Assembly: GCA_963836915.1 (NCBI GenBank)
Contig: CAWILH010000002.1
Coordinates: forward strand, 1,798,001 to 1,862,000
Direction of reading: 5' to 3'
DNA: 64,000 bases
Source: Cryomorpha sp963836915
Lineage (GTDB): Bacteria > Bacteroidota > Bacteroidia > Flavobacteriales_D > Cryomorphaceae
Part shown: positions 36,223 through 45,950 of the stretch, piece after piece
Layout: every line of letters starts with the position of its first letter
Position numbering within the stretch: position 1 is the stretch's first letter
Notes under the pieces: model-generated
Told to the model about the DNA's origin: nothing
The model's database searches: none
Seen by the model: only the letters and a program-made list of their open reading frames with translations
Translations under genes and position numbers: made by a program

Positions 36223-39200
36223 TCCCTCAACAGGAACAGCCGGGGTCTACACCTATAGTGTAACCGCAGCAGGTTGTCCCGACGTCACGTCTGAGCTTAC
36301 TATTGCCATTACGCCTGAGCCTAATTCAGGAACAGACGCTTCGATATCCCGCTGTGAATCGACTGGAAATATAGACCTTACCGCTGAGCTTGGCGGGACG
36401 CCAGCCACGGGCGGCGTTTGGACAGATGCTACAAATGCAGTCATTGCCAACCCTTATAATATTTCAGGTCAATGCGGGAATACCTTGGCACTTACCTATA
36501 CGGTAAGCTCAGGAACGTGTACTTCCAGCTCTACGCTGAACCTATCCATAGATTGTACTCCGAATGCCGGTGGCGATGGGACTTTAACGACCTGCGCTGA
36601 TGGGGCGCCCATTTCACTAACTACCGGACTCATAGGAGCTTTTGACACTCCAGGTACATGGGTAGATGGAAGTGGAGTAGCTGTGCCAGATCCGACAGCG
36701 GTAAGCCCTGCAAGTCTAGGTACCGGAGAGACCTTTACATATACAGTAACTGGAAATTCATGTGCATCGGCCACAGCAGATGTTACCGTAACCGTGACCC
36801 CTTCACTCACCACCAATGCGCTTACGGCAAGCTGTACCCCCAGTCAGACCACGTATATCGTAACCTTTGCCGTGCAAGGCGGCGATGCTGGGTCACTCAA
36901 TGTAACCGGTGGAGCGCTTGCCGGCACTACATTTACTTCAAACCCGATCGCAGTGGGCACCCCCTATAGCTTTACGGTATCTGATGGAAGTGCCTGCGCC
37001 GATATCACAGTCACTGGTGCGAGCCCCAACTGTTCGTGTCCGGCAACAGCATCATTCATCACTACCAATCAGACCATCTGCCTTGGTGAAACCGTTGATC
37101 TTGCTCTTGACTTACAAGGTGTGGCGCCATTTTCGGTTGACTACTCCGCTGGCGGGTTACCTGCTGGAACGGTCTCAACAAGTCCGATTTCAGTAAGCCC
37201 TGCCTTTACTACGACTTATGTCCTTACGGGAATGTCTGATAATAATTGCGTGGGTTCTGCAAGTGGTTCGGTAACCATTACTGTTGAGCAGCCGGTGAGT
37301 GCTGGTTCAGATATTACTGACGACTATTGTGGCGATGGTTCTTCGTTAAACCTGACCACTATCCTTGATCCTGCCGCCAGTACATCTGGAGTATTCTCAG
37401 CAAATCCGATCAACCTTGTACCTGCCAACGATGGAAACGTATACACCTATACCGTAACCGGAACCGAATGCCCTAGCGATGTGGCCAACTATACCATAAA
37501 TATAGACGCTCCGCTGGCCTTCACTAATCTTCAGGTCTCGTGTGAGCCCAATCAAAGTCAGTACACCGTGTCCGCAACCATAAGCGGTGGCAATCCGCCA
37601 TACACTTCAAATGCAGGGACGGTAACCGGAACTACATTCAACTCTGGGCTGCTCGATATCGCTACCACTCCTACCTTCAGCTTTTCAATTACCGATAATG
37701 GCCCTTGTGGCGCATTGGCCATTGGCGGAAACGCGCCTAACTGCTCGTGCCCGGTAACTGCCGCCTTTGAAGGTGGCAACCAAACCATCTGCATTGGTTC
37801 GTCGACTTCACTCATTCTCGATCTTAATGGCGGAACGGATGGTCAATACTCTGTCAGTTATACTGAAAATGGAACACTTGTAGGTCCATTGAATAATCTT
37901 AGCGATGGGGATATCATTACGGTGAGCCCTACGGCAAATACAAATTATGTATTGACGGTGGCATCTGACAACAACTGCACAGGTACTGCGAATGGCTCAA
38001 TTAATGTGAATGTAGAGCAATTGGCCAATGCTGGAATTGGTGCAAACCTAAGCTATTGCGGAGATGGCCAGCAAATTATCCTGAGCCCAGAACCTTCTGC
38101 AACGACAGGCGGTACCTTTACACCTTCGGCAAGTTTTGCGGCTACTGCTGCCAATGCTGGAGCATATACGTACACGGTAAGCGGATCAGCCTGTCCCGAT
38201 GATGCAGCTACCTACAATGTTGGTATTATTGAAAATCTGGCGGTAAGCGATTTAACAGCCGTTTGCGAGCCGAATCAAACCGAGTATACGGTATGCTTTA
38301 CTATCACAGGTGGTACACCACCCTATTTGGTAAATGGCGTTCCAAGTGGAGCCGACTTTTGCTCTACCCTTGACTTTGCGGCAAATCCAAACTTCGACTT
38401 TGTAATTTCTGATTCAGGAATTTGTTCAGACGTATCGGTAAGTCAGATAGCCCCCGATTGCAATTGCATCGCCCAAGGGTCTATAAGTGGCACCACCGCA
38501 ATATGTCTGGGCGGATGCACGAATATTACCTTCAATATGATCGGCGATGCACCCTTTAATATGGGTCTTCAAAATTCTAATGATGGAACTATAACCACTT
38601 TTACCGGTGAGCAGAACGGATATAATCATCTCGTTTGTCCTACCGTAACGACCACGTATACTTTAGTGACTATCTCTGATCAATATTGCGATGGAGTGGT
38701 GACGGGCACACCGGTCACGGTAACGGTAAACCCCGCAATACTCGTAACAAATGCCACCCCGATCTGTGATAATACTGCTGAGAACTATCAGGTAGAATTC
38801 AATGTATCGGGCGGTGTGCCTCCGTTTACATTTGCGCCAGCAGGTGGAACATTTGATGCAATAACGGGAGTTTATACCAGTGGTTTTATTCCCAGCGGAA
38901 ATGGGTATACCATTTCTGTAAATGATGCGGGCGCTTGTCCTGCTGTCGAGATAAGCAGCGCGAGCTACGCATGCGATTGCATCAGTGATGCAGGAACTAT
39001 CGCAACCGCTCCACTGGAAGTATGTATTGGCGAAAGCCTTGACGTAGCCGGCAACGGTGATGAGACGCTTGATGGCAATGATATACTTCAGTATGTGCTG
39101 CACGATGGTGGTGTGGGAACAATCGGAAATATTATAGACCGATCGATTGAAGGTAATTTTGTATTCGACTACTCACAGATAAGCGGCGAATCAAATCTGT

Positions 39201-41140
39201 TCATTAATGTGGTGGTCGGAAATGCCGACTTAGCAGGTAATGTTGACCTCAACGACGATTGCACAGATCTATCTGCTGGTATTCCGCTTACGGTAAGAGA
39301 ATTGCCTACGGCGACTATATCAGGTGCGGCCAGCGTTTGCAGCGGAGAAGCCGTAGATCTTACTGTCGAATTTACCGGTACCGGTAGTTGGGACTTCACG
39401 TACGCTATCAATGGTGATGTGCAGCCCGATCAGTTCAGCTCTGCTCAAAGCTATACCATTACCACCACACAGGTAGGTACTTATACGATAGAAAGCGTGA
39501 GCGACAGTTTTTGCGCTGGGTCAGGATTTGGCCAAGCGGTAGTTCAAAATTTTCTGACTCCGACGGCGACGCTCTCTGGTTCACCGGCTATTTGTGCGGG
39601 CACTGGCGACGGGCCGAGCATAAGCTTTACCGGCAATGGGCCATGGAGTTTTGTTTACTCCCTGAACGGAGATGAACAAGATCAGCTAAGCAGCAATAGC
39701 AGCACATACACGATCATTGCAGAAGAAGATGGTCTATATGAGTTGATCTCTGTGGAAGATGCGAATTGCAATGGAACCGTGAGCGGATCGCTTGATGTTA
39801 CCTTATTGGAAGCTCCCACTGCGACCATCAGTGGCGGCGGAACGGTATGTGCCGGAGAACAGGCAACGTTTAATGTTGACCTAACCGGAAATGGCCCCTG
39901 GACGGTGCAATACACCGTAGATGGTTTCCCGCAAAGTCCGTTGACTTCCAACTCTTCGGCTTATAATTTTGAATCGGGAGTAGATGGTGACTATGTGATC
40001 GTAAGCGTAAACGATGATAATTGCTCAGGTGAAGTATTGGCCAGTCAGGCTGCCCTGAATGTAAATCCGATTCCAACTGCCGAGATACAGACCGCATCAA
40101 GTGTGTTCTGCATCGGCCAGGAAGTGGAAGTGGGTATAGACTTAGAAGGCGTACCCCCATTTTCTCTCGTATACATACTTAATTCAGATACGGTGACTGT
40201 AAATGGAATACAAGGTGACTTTATCCAGACCTTCACCCCTACCGAAGCGCTGAGCCTAGAAGTGGTCTCCATAAGAGATGGTAGCAACCCGACCTGTAGC
40301 GCAAATCCATTGGAATTTACCTTTATAGATGCTGTTGAATTGCAGAACGCACCTATACTTACCAGTGACACGACCTGTTCTGATGTTGGGCCGGTGAATA
40401 TTGGTGTGAACGCTGCGCCGGGACTCACTTACTCTTGGAGCCCGACCACCAATCTATCTGATGCGAGCTTAGCGAACCCGGTATTTACGATTTCGGAGCC
40501 TAGCCCATTTGCGAAAAACTTTACCTATGTGTTGACTGCTTCCAATGGACTCTGTTCTGCAAAAGATACCATGACTTTACGTGTTGATCCCGGTCCGAAC
40601 GCGTCATTTAGATTCAGTCCAGACCCTATCAATAGTGAAGATCCGCTAGTATTCTTTGACAATACAAGTTTCGCAGGTATGAATGCCATTTACCTTTGGG
40701 AGTTTGATTCTTTGGGTACTTCAGATAAGTTTGAGCCTAGCTTCAAATTTCCCGATGGTATAAATGATACTTATCAAGTTGATCTTACTGCCTTTGATCC
40801 CGTTACGGGCTGTATAGACACCTTCTCTGAGGTGATCAATGTGCGACCGCAAACATTGATCTATGTGCCAAATGCTTTCACGCCTGATGGCAATGGATTG
40901 AATGATCTTTGGGGACCTGTTCTTACTAATATCGATCCTACCGAATACCGGCTTACGGTGTTCAATCGAATGGGTGAGATCGTATTTGTAACATCAGATA
41001 TCAAGCAGAAGTGGAATGGAAGTTTTAGAGGAAATGACTTCTATGCAGAGCCTGGAGTTTATGTATGGCAGATAGAAACCAAGAATGAAGTTTCGCTTGA
41101 AGATATCAAGCTCGAAGGACAGGTGACCTTGGTGAGATAA
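36161..41140 (+). CDS. Giant modular adhesin, C-terminal part with T9SS type B sorting domain
   Basis: 1659-residue open frame (real sequence from about 36187). Many tandem beta modules with conserved Cys pairs; three near-identical-length ones around 39300-40070 share ATISG...VC.GE...F.G.G.W...Y..NG and a SVxDxNCxG ending. Near 40600-40850 there is a PKD-like fold (YLWEFDSLG ... DTYQVDLTAFDP). The end is a gliding-motility-associated (type B) sorting domain: YVPNAFTPDGNGLNDLWGP, LTVFNRMGEIVF, GVYVWQIETKN, ending in VTLVR. Probably carried to the surface by the T9SS, as SprB is. Followed after 59 bases by the small secreted gene. Confidence 0.85.
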   Translation: MAHQPPVLASNAGGAVPNSFDPSTGTAGVYTYSVTAAGCPDVTSELTIAITPEPNSGTDASISRCESTGNIDLTAELGGTPATGGVWTDATNAVIANPYNISGQCGNTLALTYTVSSGTCTSSSTLNLSIDCTPNAGGDGTLTTCADGAPISLTTGLIGAFDTPGTWVDGSGVAVPDPTAVSPASLGTGETFTYTVTGNSCASATADVTVTVTPSLTTNALTASCTPSQTTYIVTFAVQGGDAGSLNVTGGALAGTTFTSNPIAVGTPYSFTVSDGSACADITVTGASPNCSCPATASFITTNQTICLGETVDLALDLQGVAPFSVDYSAGGLPAGTVSTSPISVSPAFTTTYVLTGMSDNNCVGSASGSVTITVEQPVSAGSDITDDYCGDGSSLNLTTILDPAASTSGVFSANPINLVPANDGNVYTYTVTGTECPSDVANYTINIDAPLAFTNLQVSCEPNQSQYTVSATISGGNPPYTSNAGTVTGTTFNSGLLDIATTPTFSFSITDNGPCGALAIGGNAPNCSCPVTAAFEGGNQTICIGSSTSLILDLNGGTDGQYSVSYTENGTLVGPLNNLSDGDIITVSPTANTNYVLTVASDNNCTGTANGSINVNVEQLANAGIGANLSYCGDGQQIILSPEPSATTGGTFTPSASFAATAANAGAYTYTVSGSACPDDAATYNVGIIENLAVSDLTAVCEPNQTEYTVCFTITGGTPPYLVNGVPSGADFCSTLDFAANPNFDFVISDSGICSDVSVSQIAPDCNCIAQGSISGTTAICLGGCTNITFNMIGDAPFNMGLQNSNDGTITTFTGEQNGYNHLVCPTVTTTYTLVTISDQYCDGVVTGTPVTVTVNPAILVTNATPICDNTAENYQVEFNVSGGVPPFTFAPAGGTFDAITGVYTSGFIPSGNGYTISVNDAGACPAVEISSASYACDCISDAGTIATAPLEVCIGESLDVAGNGDETLDGNDILQYVLHDGGVGTIGNIIDRSIEGNFVFDYSQISGESNLFINVVVGNADLAGNVDLNDDCTDLSAGIPLTVRELPTATISGAASVCSGEAVDLTVEFTGTGSWDFTYAINGDVQPDQFSSAQSYTITTTQVGTYTIESVSDSFCAGSGFGQAVVQNFLTPTATLSGSPAICAGTGDGPSISFTGNGPWSFVYSLNGDEQDQLSSNSSTYTIIAEEDGLYELISVEDANCNGTVSGSLDVTLLEAPTATISGGGTVCAGEQATFNVDLTGNGPWTVQYTVDGFPQSPLTSNSSAYNFESGVDGDYVIVSVNDDNCSGEVLASQAALNVNPIPTAEIQTASSVFCIGQEVEVGIDLEGVPPFSLVYILNSDTVTVNGIQGDFIQTFTPTEALSLEVVSIRDGSNPTCSANPLEFTFIDAVELQNAPILTSDTTCSDVGPVNIGVNAAPGLTYSWSPTTNLSDASLANPVFTISEPSPFAKNFTYVLTASNGLCSAKDTMTLRVDPGPNASFRFSPDPINSEDPLVFFDNTSFAGMNAIYLWEFDSLGTSDKFEPSFKFPDGINDTYQVDLTAFDPVTGCIDTFSEVINVRPQTLIYVPNAFTPDGNGLNDLWGPVLTNIDPTEYRLTVFNRMGEIVFVTSDIKQKWNGSFRGNDFYAEPGVYVWQIETKNEVSLEDIKLEGQVTLVR

Positions 41141-41199
41141 TACAACTTAGCAATAAACGATGCGTCACTTAAACGATTATTGCTCTTGAAGAAACCAGT

Positions 41200-41631
41200 A
41201 TGAAATTCAGTACCTTATTTACATTTTTTATTTTTCTGAGCGGATTAAGTTCTTCTCTAGCGCAGGATGCTTCGGACTATGTGGCTTTGTCCAGTTTTAT
41301 GTCTCAGGCTGACCTTTCGTCTATTGAGCAGGAGAATCCGCTGAGATACCAGCAGCTCGCGTATCTAAATAGGCATGCTTATCATCTATCGGAAAGTGGC
41401 GAAAAGAGTGTGGATGGATATCCAAGTTTAAGTGATGTCATTAAGTTGTATCCATCCGAGCCGGATCTCAATTTATCTCTTATTGAGTCTGGGAATATGA
41501 ATATGATGGCCTATAAGATCATCTTTTACATGGATAAATATTCACATTATAGGATTGATGGATCAACCCAATTACTGGTGATCCCACCGGTAAATATTCT
41601 GCTTCAAAAGGCGAATATTGACATAGAATAG
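41200..41631 (+). CDS. Small secreted hypothetical protein between two adhesins
   Basis: 143 residues with a signal peptide (FFIFLSGLSSSLAQ). No domain recognised; the mature part has no Cys and ends in a beta-like stretch (TQLLVIPPVNILLQKANIDI). It lies 59 bases after the giant adhesin and eight bases before the second adhesin, so it is probably in the same transcript and may serve these surface proteins. Function unknown. Confidence 0.75.
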   Translation: MKFSTLFTFFIFLSGLSSSLAQDASDYVALSSFMSQADLSSIEQENPLRYQQLAYLNRHAYHLSESGEKSVDGYPSLSDVIKLYPSEPDLNLSLIESGNMNMMAYKIIFYMDKYSHYRIDGSTQLLVIPPVNILLQKANIDIE

Positions 41632-41639
41632 AAACCGCA

Positions 41640-44600
41640 ATGAAACCCAAATTTAATTTGAAATCCAATTATTTTATTCAAATCAGGACAGTCATGTGCT
41701 TCCTAGGTTTGTTCTTATTTGCATTTAATGCAAATGCCCAAGAGTATTCTATCACCAATGGAACAGTTACCACCTGCGATGGTATATTTTACGATGATGG
41801 TGGAGCCGCCGGAGCACCCTACGCTACAGGCCAGAGTTATACCTATACCATCTGCCCCGATAATCCGGGAGATGTAATTTCCATCAACTTTGTTGCTTTT
41901 GCTCTCTTTGTGAGTCCAAATCCCAATAACAGCGATTACCTGGCTATCTACGATGGTGATGATACATCTGCAGGTTCACTCGGTAGCTATACCGGTAGTA
42001 GCCTCCAGGGTGTCCCAGTTACAGGAACGGTAAATAATACTACAGGCTGTCTTACTTTCACTTTCTCATCGAGTGTGAATGGATCTGGTGCATTTCCGGG
42101 TTGGGAGGGTAATATTACTTGCACTACACCCTGTGCTGTTCCCACCGCCGCTTCGGAAATATTGGATCCTGCCCCAATGGGAACCGAGCAGTCTATCGGG
42201 ATCTGTCTGGATGCTCCTATCACCTTCGCCGATAACGGATCTTTTGCAGAACCCAGTTTTAACATAGAATATTGGGTCTGGAATTTTGATGATGGAACCA
42301 TTGATAGTCTTACCAGTTCTGCCAATATCGAACACGCTTATACGGAGCCTGGAGAATATTTGGTATCTCTGGCAGTGATTGACAATAATGGATGCCGGAG
42401 TCTGAATGTCGAACCCCTTCAGATACTTGTGAGTACTATACCCGTATTCAATACTTCTTTTAGTTCGCCAGTTTGTTTGGATGAACCGACCACTATAGAT
42501 GGAAGTCCGGTGCAGAGCATTACGTTGACCGCACTGCCACCGCAAGTGGTAGCGGGTGAAACCTTCCTAGCCGATGGAGCTGGATTCTCATACTCCACTA
42601 CTCTTACTTTCGATTTTTTTGAACCCGGGGCTACCCTTGATAATTGTGATGATCTTCAAGAAGTGTTTGTAAATATCGAGCATTCCTATTTAGGCGATCT
42701 TCAAACATCGATAACTTGTCCAAATGGGACTAATGTGGTACTATTGGAATACCCCAATGGCGGCGGCGGAACCTATCTTGGTGAAGCCATTGACACAGGC
42801 GATCAAGATCCAGGAATAGGCTCGGAATACGGATGGGCGCCAGGCGCGATGAATGGCAATCTTGCCGATCAAACCAACATTCCCGGGCTCGGACAACCAC
42901 CGGGCAATTCAGTACCACCCGGCACCTATCAAAGCGACAATGATATGTGCGCATTGGTAGGGTGTCCTTTAAATGGAGATTGGACATTTAGCGTACTTGA
43001 TAATTTGGCTGCCGACAATGGATATATCTTCGAGTGGGGGATAGATTTCAACCCAGCACTCTTTCCAGATATTACCACCTTTACACCCATAGTAGGTCTA
43101 GAAGCTGACTCTTCTTTTTGGGAAGGGCCAAACATCATAAGCGTATCTGAGAATGGAAACACACTCGAAACCCAATATAGCGAACCAGGCTTCTACGACT
43201 ACACCTTCTTTGTAACGAATAATTTCAATTGCACCTTCGATACCACGATCACCGTCGAAGCTATAGAAGGGCCTGAAATTACGGCAGGATCGAACTTAAC
43301 TTATTGTGAAGACCCAGTGCAACTGGAAGCTAGCCTGTCTAACGCGCAAGCCCCATCGTGCGGAGCAGATGCTGGACAATACACCTATTGCTATGAAAAT
43401 GACGATAATCTAGTGGTTACCTATTGCCCAGATAATCCCGGTGATGGAACAAGTTTTATGCAAATCAATATCCTAAGCGGGGAAGTGGATGCCTTTGGAG
43501 ATGATATTACATTTTACGATGGAGAAGATGACAGTGCACCTTTTATATCAAGTCCATTCATTACAAATCTTGCTGGAATTTCATTCTCAGCTTCAGGCCC
43601 TACCGGTTGCATTACCATGGTGATCACTTCCGGAAATACGGGGAGTTGCTCGGACGGTACCTTTGACCCGCTTGTGGTTGACGTGACCTGCGTAGCTATA
43701 AATGATTTGGTGTGGTCGTGGAGTCCGGCTACGGGATTATCCGACCCTAATATTCAAAACCCATTTGCAGAAGTAAGTCAGTCCACTACGTATACGCTAA
43801 CGGCCTTTCCAGTGGGCTTGCCCGGTTGTGTAATTACAGATCAGGTTACGGTATCACCCGATGAGCTTTCCGATCCTGGTATCGATAATGATACTACCCT
43901 CTGCTATAATTCATCCTTGAGCTTTCTAACCGATTATCTTGATGGCGACCCTGCCCTCGGCGGTGCTTGGACAGATCTTGATGGAAATTCGGTGCCCAGT
44001 CAATTTAATCCAACCACCTATCCCGAAGGTGGAACTTTTAACTATACTTATACAGTAACCAACGGAACATGTGAAGGACAATCATTTTTGAATCTGACCA
44101 TTCTTCCATTCTCTAATGCATCTTGCTGCCAGACCAACGCACAAGCTGGCAATAATGACGATGCCTGTAGCTTGGTTTACGAGCTTGGCGCCGAGCCTGC
44201 GCTGGGAATAGGTACTTGGACGGGTCCGCCAAATGTCACGTTCAGTGATGTGAACGATCCGCAGGCTATAGCAACCTGTACCACTCCCGGTGGCGGAGCG
44301 CTCACACTCACTTGGACAGATAATAATGGTACTTTTTGCTCAGAATCAGATGATGTCACCATCAACTTTGCAGATGAGCTTAGCGTCTTTGTATTGCCGG
44401 AAGACACCCGCTGCTTTGATGAATGCACAGGGAGAGCCATTGCCGTAGCCGACGGTGGAACGGTATCAAATGGACAATATATCTTTGACTGGAAAGAAAA
44501 TGGGGCACCGGGTTTAATTCCCGCATCACGCGATTCGCTTTGCGTCGGTTCATACACCGTACTGGTATTTGATGTGCTGGGATGCAAGGACAGCACCACT

Positions 44601-44807
44601 TTTGACATTGGCCAACCGGAAGCCCAAAGTATTTTTGTCACTTCTACTCCCCCACTCTGCCATAATTCTTGCGATGGGAAAGTGACGATTGGTTCTGCCG
44701 GAGCGGTAGACTATAGCTTCGATAGTGGGGTGAGTTTTCAAAATTCAAATGTCGGATTGGTCTGTGCTGCCCACTACGGTAATCGCCCGAAATGCTGCTG
44801 GATGTGA
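41640..44807 (+). CDS. CUB/PKD/P-domain adhesin, N-terminal part (before frameshift)
   Basis: Signal peptide (MCFLGLFLFAFNANAQ), then a CUB domain (~35-165; ITNGTVTTCDGIFYDDGG, YLAIYDGDD), a PKD domain (~205-265; WNFDDGTIDSLTSSANIEHA), a proprotein-convertase P-like domain (~300-455; DLQEVFVNIEHSYLGDLQTS), a second CUB-like domain (~570-690; YTYCYENDDNLVVTYC) and Cys-rich modules. The ORF ends after an extra base near 44769-44772 (CTGCCCAC). Restored, the protein is ~1251 residues to 45396. CUB and P domains are common in T9SS-secreted surface proteins. Confidence 0.82.
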   Translation: MKPKFNLKSNYFIQIRTVMCFLGLFLFAFNANAQEYSITNGTVTTCDGIFYDDGGAAGAPYATGQSYTYTICPDNPGDVISINFVAFALFVSPNPNNSDYLAIYDGDDTSAGSLGSYTGSSLQGVPVTGTVNNTTGCLTFTFSSSVNGSGAFPGWEGNITCTTPCAVPTAASEILDPAPMGTEQSIGICLDAPITFADNGSFAEPSFNIEYWVWNFDDGTIDSLTSSANIEHAYTEPGEYLVSLAVIDNNGCRSLNVEPLQILVSTIPVFNTSFSSPVCLDEPTTIDGSPVQSITLTALPPQVVAGETFLADGAGFSYSTTLTFDFFEPGATLDNCDDLQEVFVNIEHSYLGDLQTSITCPNGTNVVLLEYPNGGGGTYLGEAIDTGDQDPGIGSEYGWAPGAMNGNLADQTNIPGLGQPPGNSVPPGTYQSDNDMCALVGCPLNGDWTFSVLDNLAADNGYIFEWGIDFNPALFPDITTFTPIVGLEADSSFWEGPNIISVSENGNTLETQYSEPGFYDYTFFVTNNFNCTFDTTITVEAIEGPEITAGSNLTYCEDPVQLEASLSNAQAPSCGADAGQYTYCYENDDNLVVTYCPDNPGDGTSFMQINILSGEVDAFGDDITFYDGEDDSAPFISSPFITNLAGISFSASGPTGCITMVITSGNTGSCSDGTFDPLVVDVTCVAINDLVWSWSPATGLSDPNIQNPFAEVSQSTTYTLTAFPVGLPGCVITDQVTVSPDELSDPGIDNDTTLCYNSSLSFLTDYLDGDPALGGAWTDLDGNSVPSQFNPTTYPEGGTFNYTYTVTNGTCEGQSFLNLTILPFSNASCCQTNAQAGNNDDACSLVYELGAEPALGIGTWTGPPNVTFSDVNDPQAIATCTTPGGGALTLTWTDNNGTFCSESDDVTINFADELSVFVLPEDTRCFDECTGRAIAVADGGTVSNGQYIFDWKENGAPGLIPASRDSLCVGSYTVLVFDVLGCKDSTTFDIGQPEAQSIFVTSTPPLCHNSCDGKVTIGSAGAVDYSFDSGVSFQNSNVGLVCAAHYGNRPKCCWM

Positions 44808-45396
44808 AATTACTGAACCAGTGAGCTTAGTGAATCCCGACAAGTATACCGCCGACTTCAATATTAATCCTTTGCCCACCACCACACGAGATACCCGAGT
44901 TACTTTTCAGGATATCAGTCTGCCCGGCCCTGTGGCGAATTCTCTTTTCACCATCGGAAAAAATCCTGTGATCGGAGAAGCTGAGTTCCGCATCTCGACC
45001 TTTGAGTTTCCTAAAGATACTTCTGGGACTTATCCTGTAACGCTTCTCTCCAGAAATGTGAATGGATGCACGGATACCATAACAAAGCAAGTGATTATCA
45101 AAGACGACCTTCTATGGTATATTCCAAATAGCTTCTCGCCCAATGAAGATGGTATCAATGACGTATGGAAGATAAAAGGAAATACGGTTGATATTACCGA
45201 TTTTCAATTGACCATCATTGATCGTTGGGGTAGAATAGTGTTCGCCACGCAAGACATCGACCAAGGCTGGAATGGAAGCGTAGAAGGCAGTGAATACTAT
45301 GCAGATATCAATGTGTATTCTTACCTTATAAAAGTAGTCTCAAGCACTACAGAAGATAAATTTGAATTGACCGGGTCTATTACCGTCGTCCGGTAA
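44749..45396 (+). CDS. CUB/PKD adhesin, C-terminal part with T9SS type B sorting domain
   Basis: The frame that continues the preceding gene (real sequence from about 44771): VIARNAAGCEITEPVSLVNP, a PKD-like stretch ending NVNGCTDTITKQVIIKD, then the type B sorting domain WYIPNSFSPNEDGINDVWKI, LTIIDRWGRIVF, GWNGSVEGSEYYADINVYSY and the terminal ITVVR. It is followed by a strong terminator, which closes the adhesin run. Confidence 0.82.
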   Translation: MSDWSVLPTTVIARNAAGCEITEPVSLVNPDKYTADFNINPLPTTTRDTRVTFQDISLPGPVANSLFTIGKNPVIGEAEFRISTFEFPKDTSGTYPVTLLSRNVNGCTDTITKQVIIKDDLLWYIPNSFSPNEDGINDVWKIKGNTVDITDFQLTIIDRWGRIVFATQDIDQGWNGSVEGSEYYADINVYSYLIKVVSSTTEDKFELTGSITVVR

Positions 45397-45421
45397 GCAA
45401 TACCTATTTAAATGCTACACG

Positions 45422-45459
45422 AAAGCCCTATTGGATTTAGTTCTGGTAGGGCTTTTTTT
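45422..45459 (+). terminator. Rho-independent terminator after the second adhesin
   Basis: AAAGCCCTA pairs with TAGGGCTTT around a 15-base loop, followed by a run of T; 26 bases past the stop. Confidence 0.9.
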
Positions 45460-45504
45460 ACGCTTTGTCTCGTCCTAGAAAAAGTTGACTAAAAATGAGT
45501 CAAT

Positions 45505-45912
45505 ATGTTAACAGGAAAAGAAAAAGAAGGAAACGTTTCCGTCCCAAAAGTATACAGCAAAGCATTTAAACAACAGGTTGTACGGGAATATGAATCGGGC
45601 TTATATACAAAAGCCACATTGAAGCGTAAGTATGGAATAGCGGGTAATTCTTGCATTCCACGTTGGTTAAAAAAATATGGTAAATTGAACCATCCAAGAT
45701 ACCTTAGTAAAGGTCGACCAATGAAAGATCAGGACAAACAGTACATCAAAGAGTTAGAGGCTAAACTTCGGAAAAATGAGCGTTTGCTTACGCGTAAACT
45801 TGAGAAAAAGGAAGCGGAGCTGATGGCTTACAAGCAGTTTATTTCTATAGCGGAACGTGAGTTAGATATTAAGATCATAAAAAAGTACGACACCAGGCAG
45901 TCCAAGAAATAA
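45505..45912 (+). CDS. IS3-family transposase OrfA
   Basis: 135 residues. N-terminal HTH for terminal-repeat binding (VYSKAFKQQVVREYESGLYT, LKRKYGIAGNSCIPRWLKKYG), then a coiled-coil region (EAKLRKNERLLTRKLEKKEA) for oligomerisation. Near its 3' end lies the slippery heptamer A-AAA-AAG (45879-45885). Confidence 0.9.
   Translation: MLTGKEKEGNVSVPKVYSKAFKQQVVREYESGLYTKATLKRKYGIAGNSCIPRWLKKYGKLNHPRYLSKGRPMKDQDKQYIKELEAKLRKNERLLTRKLEKKEAELMAYKQFISIAERELDIKIIKKYDTRQSKK
45879..45885 (+). promoter_or_regulatory. Programmed -1 ribosomal frameshift site (A AAA AAG) in IS3
   Basis: The heptamer lies in phase with orfA (codons AAA 45880-45882, AAG 45883-45885). A -1 slip enters the orfB frame, which is open from here (VRHQAVQEIRRRSDLNISEL, C) into the orfB ORF. 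This is the usual way IS3 elements make the OrfAB transposase. Confidence 0.8.
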
Positions 45913-45950
45913 GGCGTAGAAGCGATCTGAATATCAGTGAGTTATGCCGA

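Noticed and set aside
33435..41140. Programmed ribosomal frameshifting in the giant adhesin
   Set aside because: Neither junction has a slippery heptamer; both need an extra base skipped in unrelated sequence (GCGAGGCCC and ACTTGCGTCC). A sequencing error or mutation is simpler.
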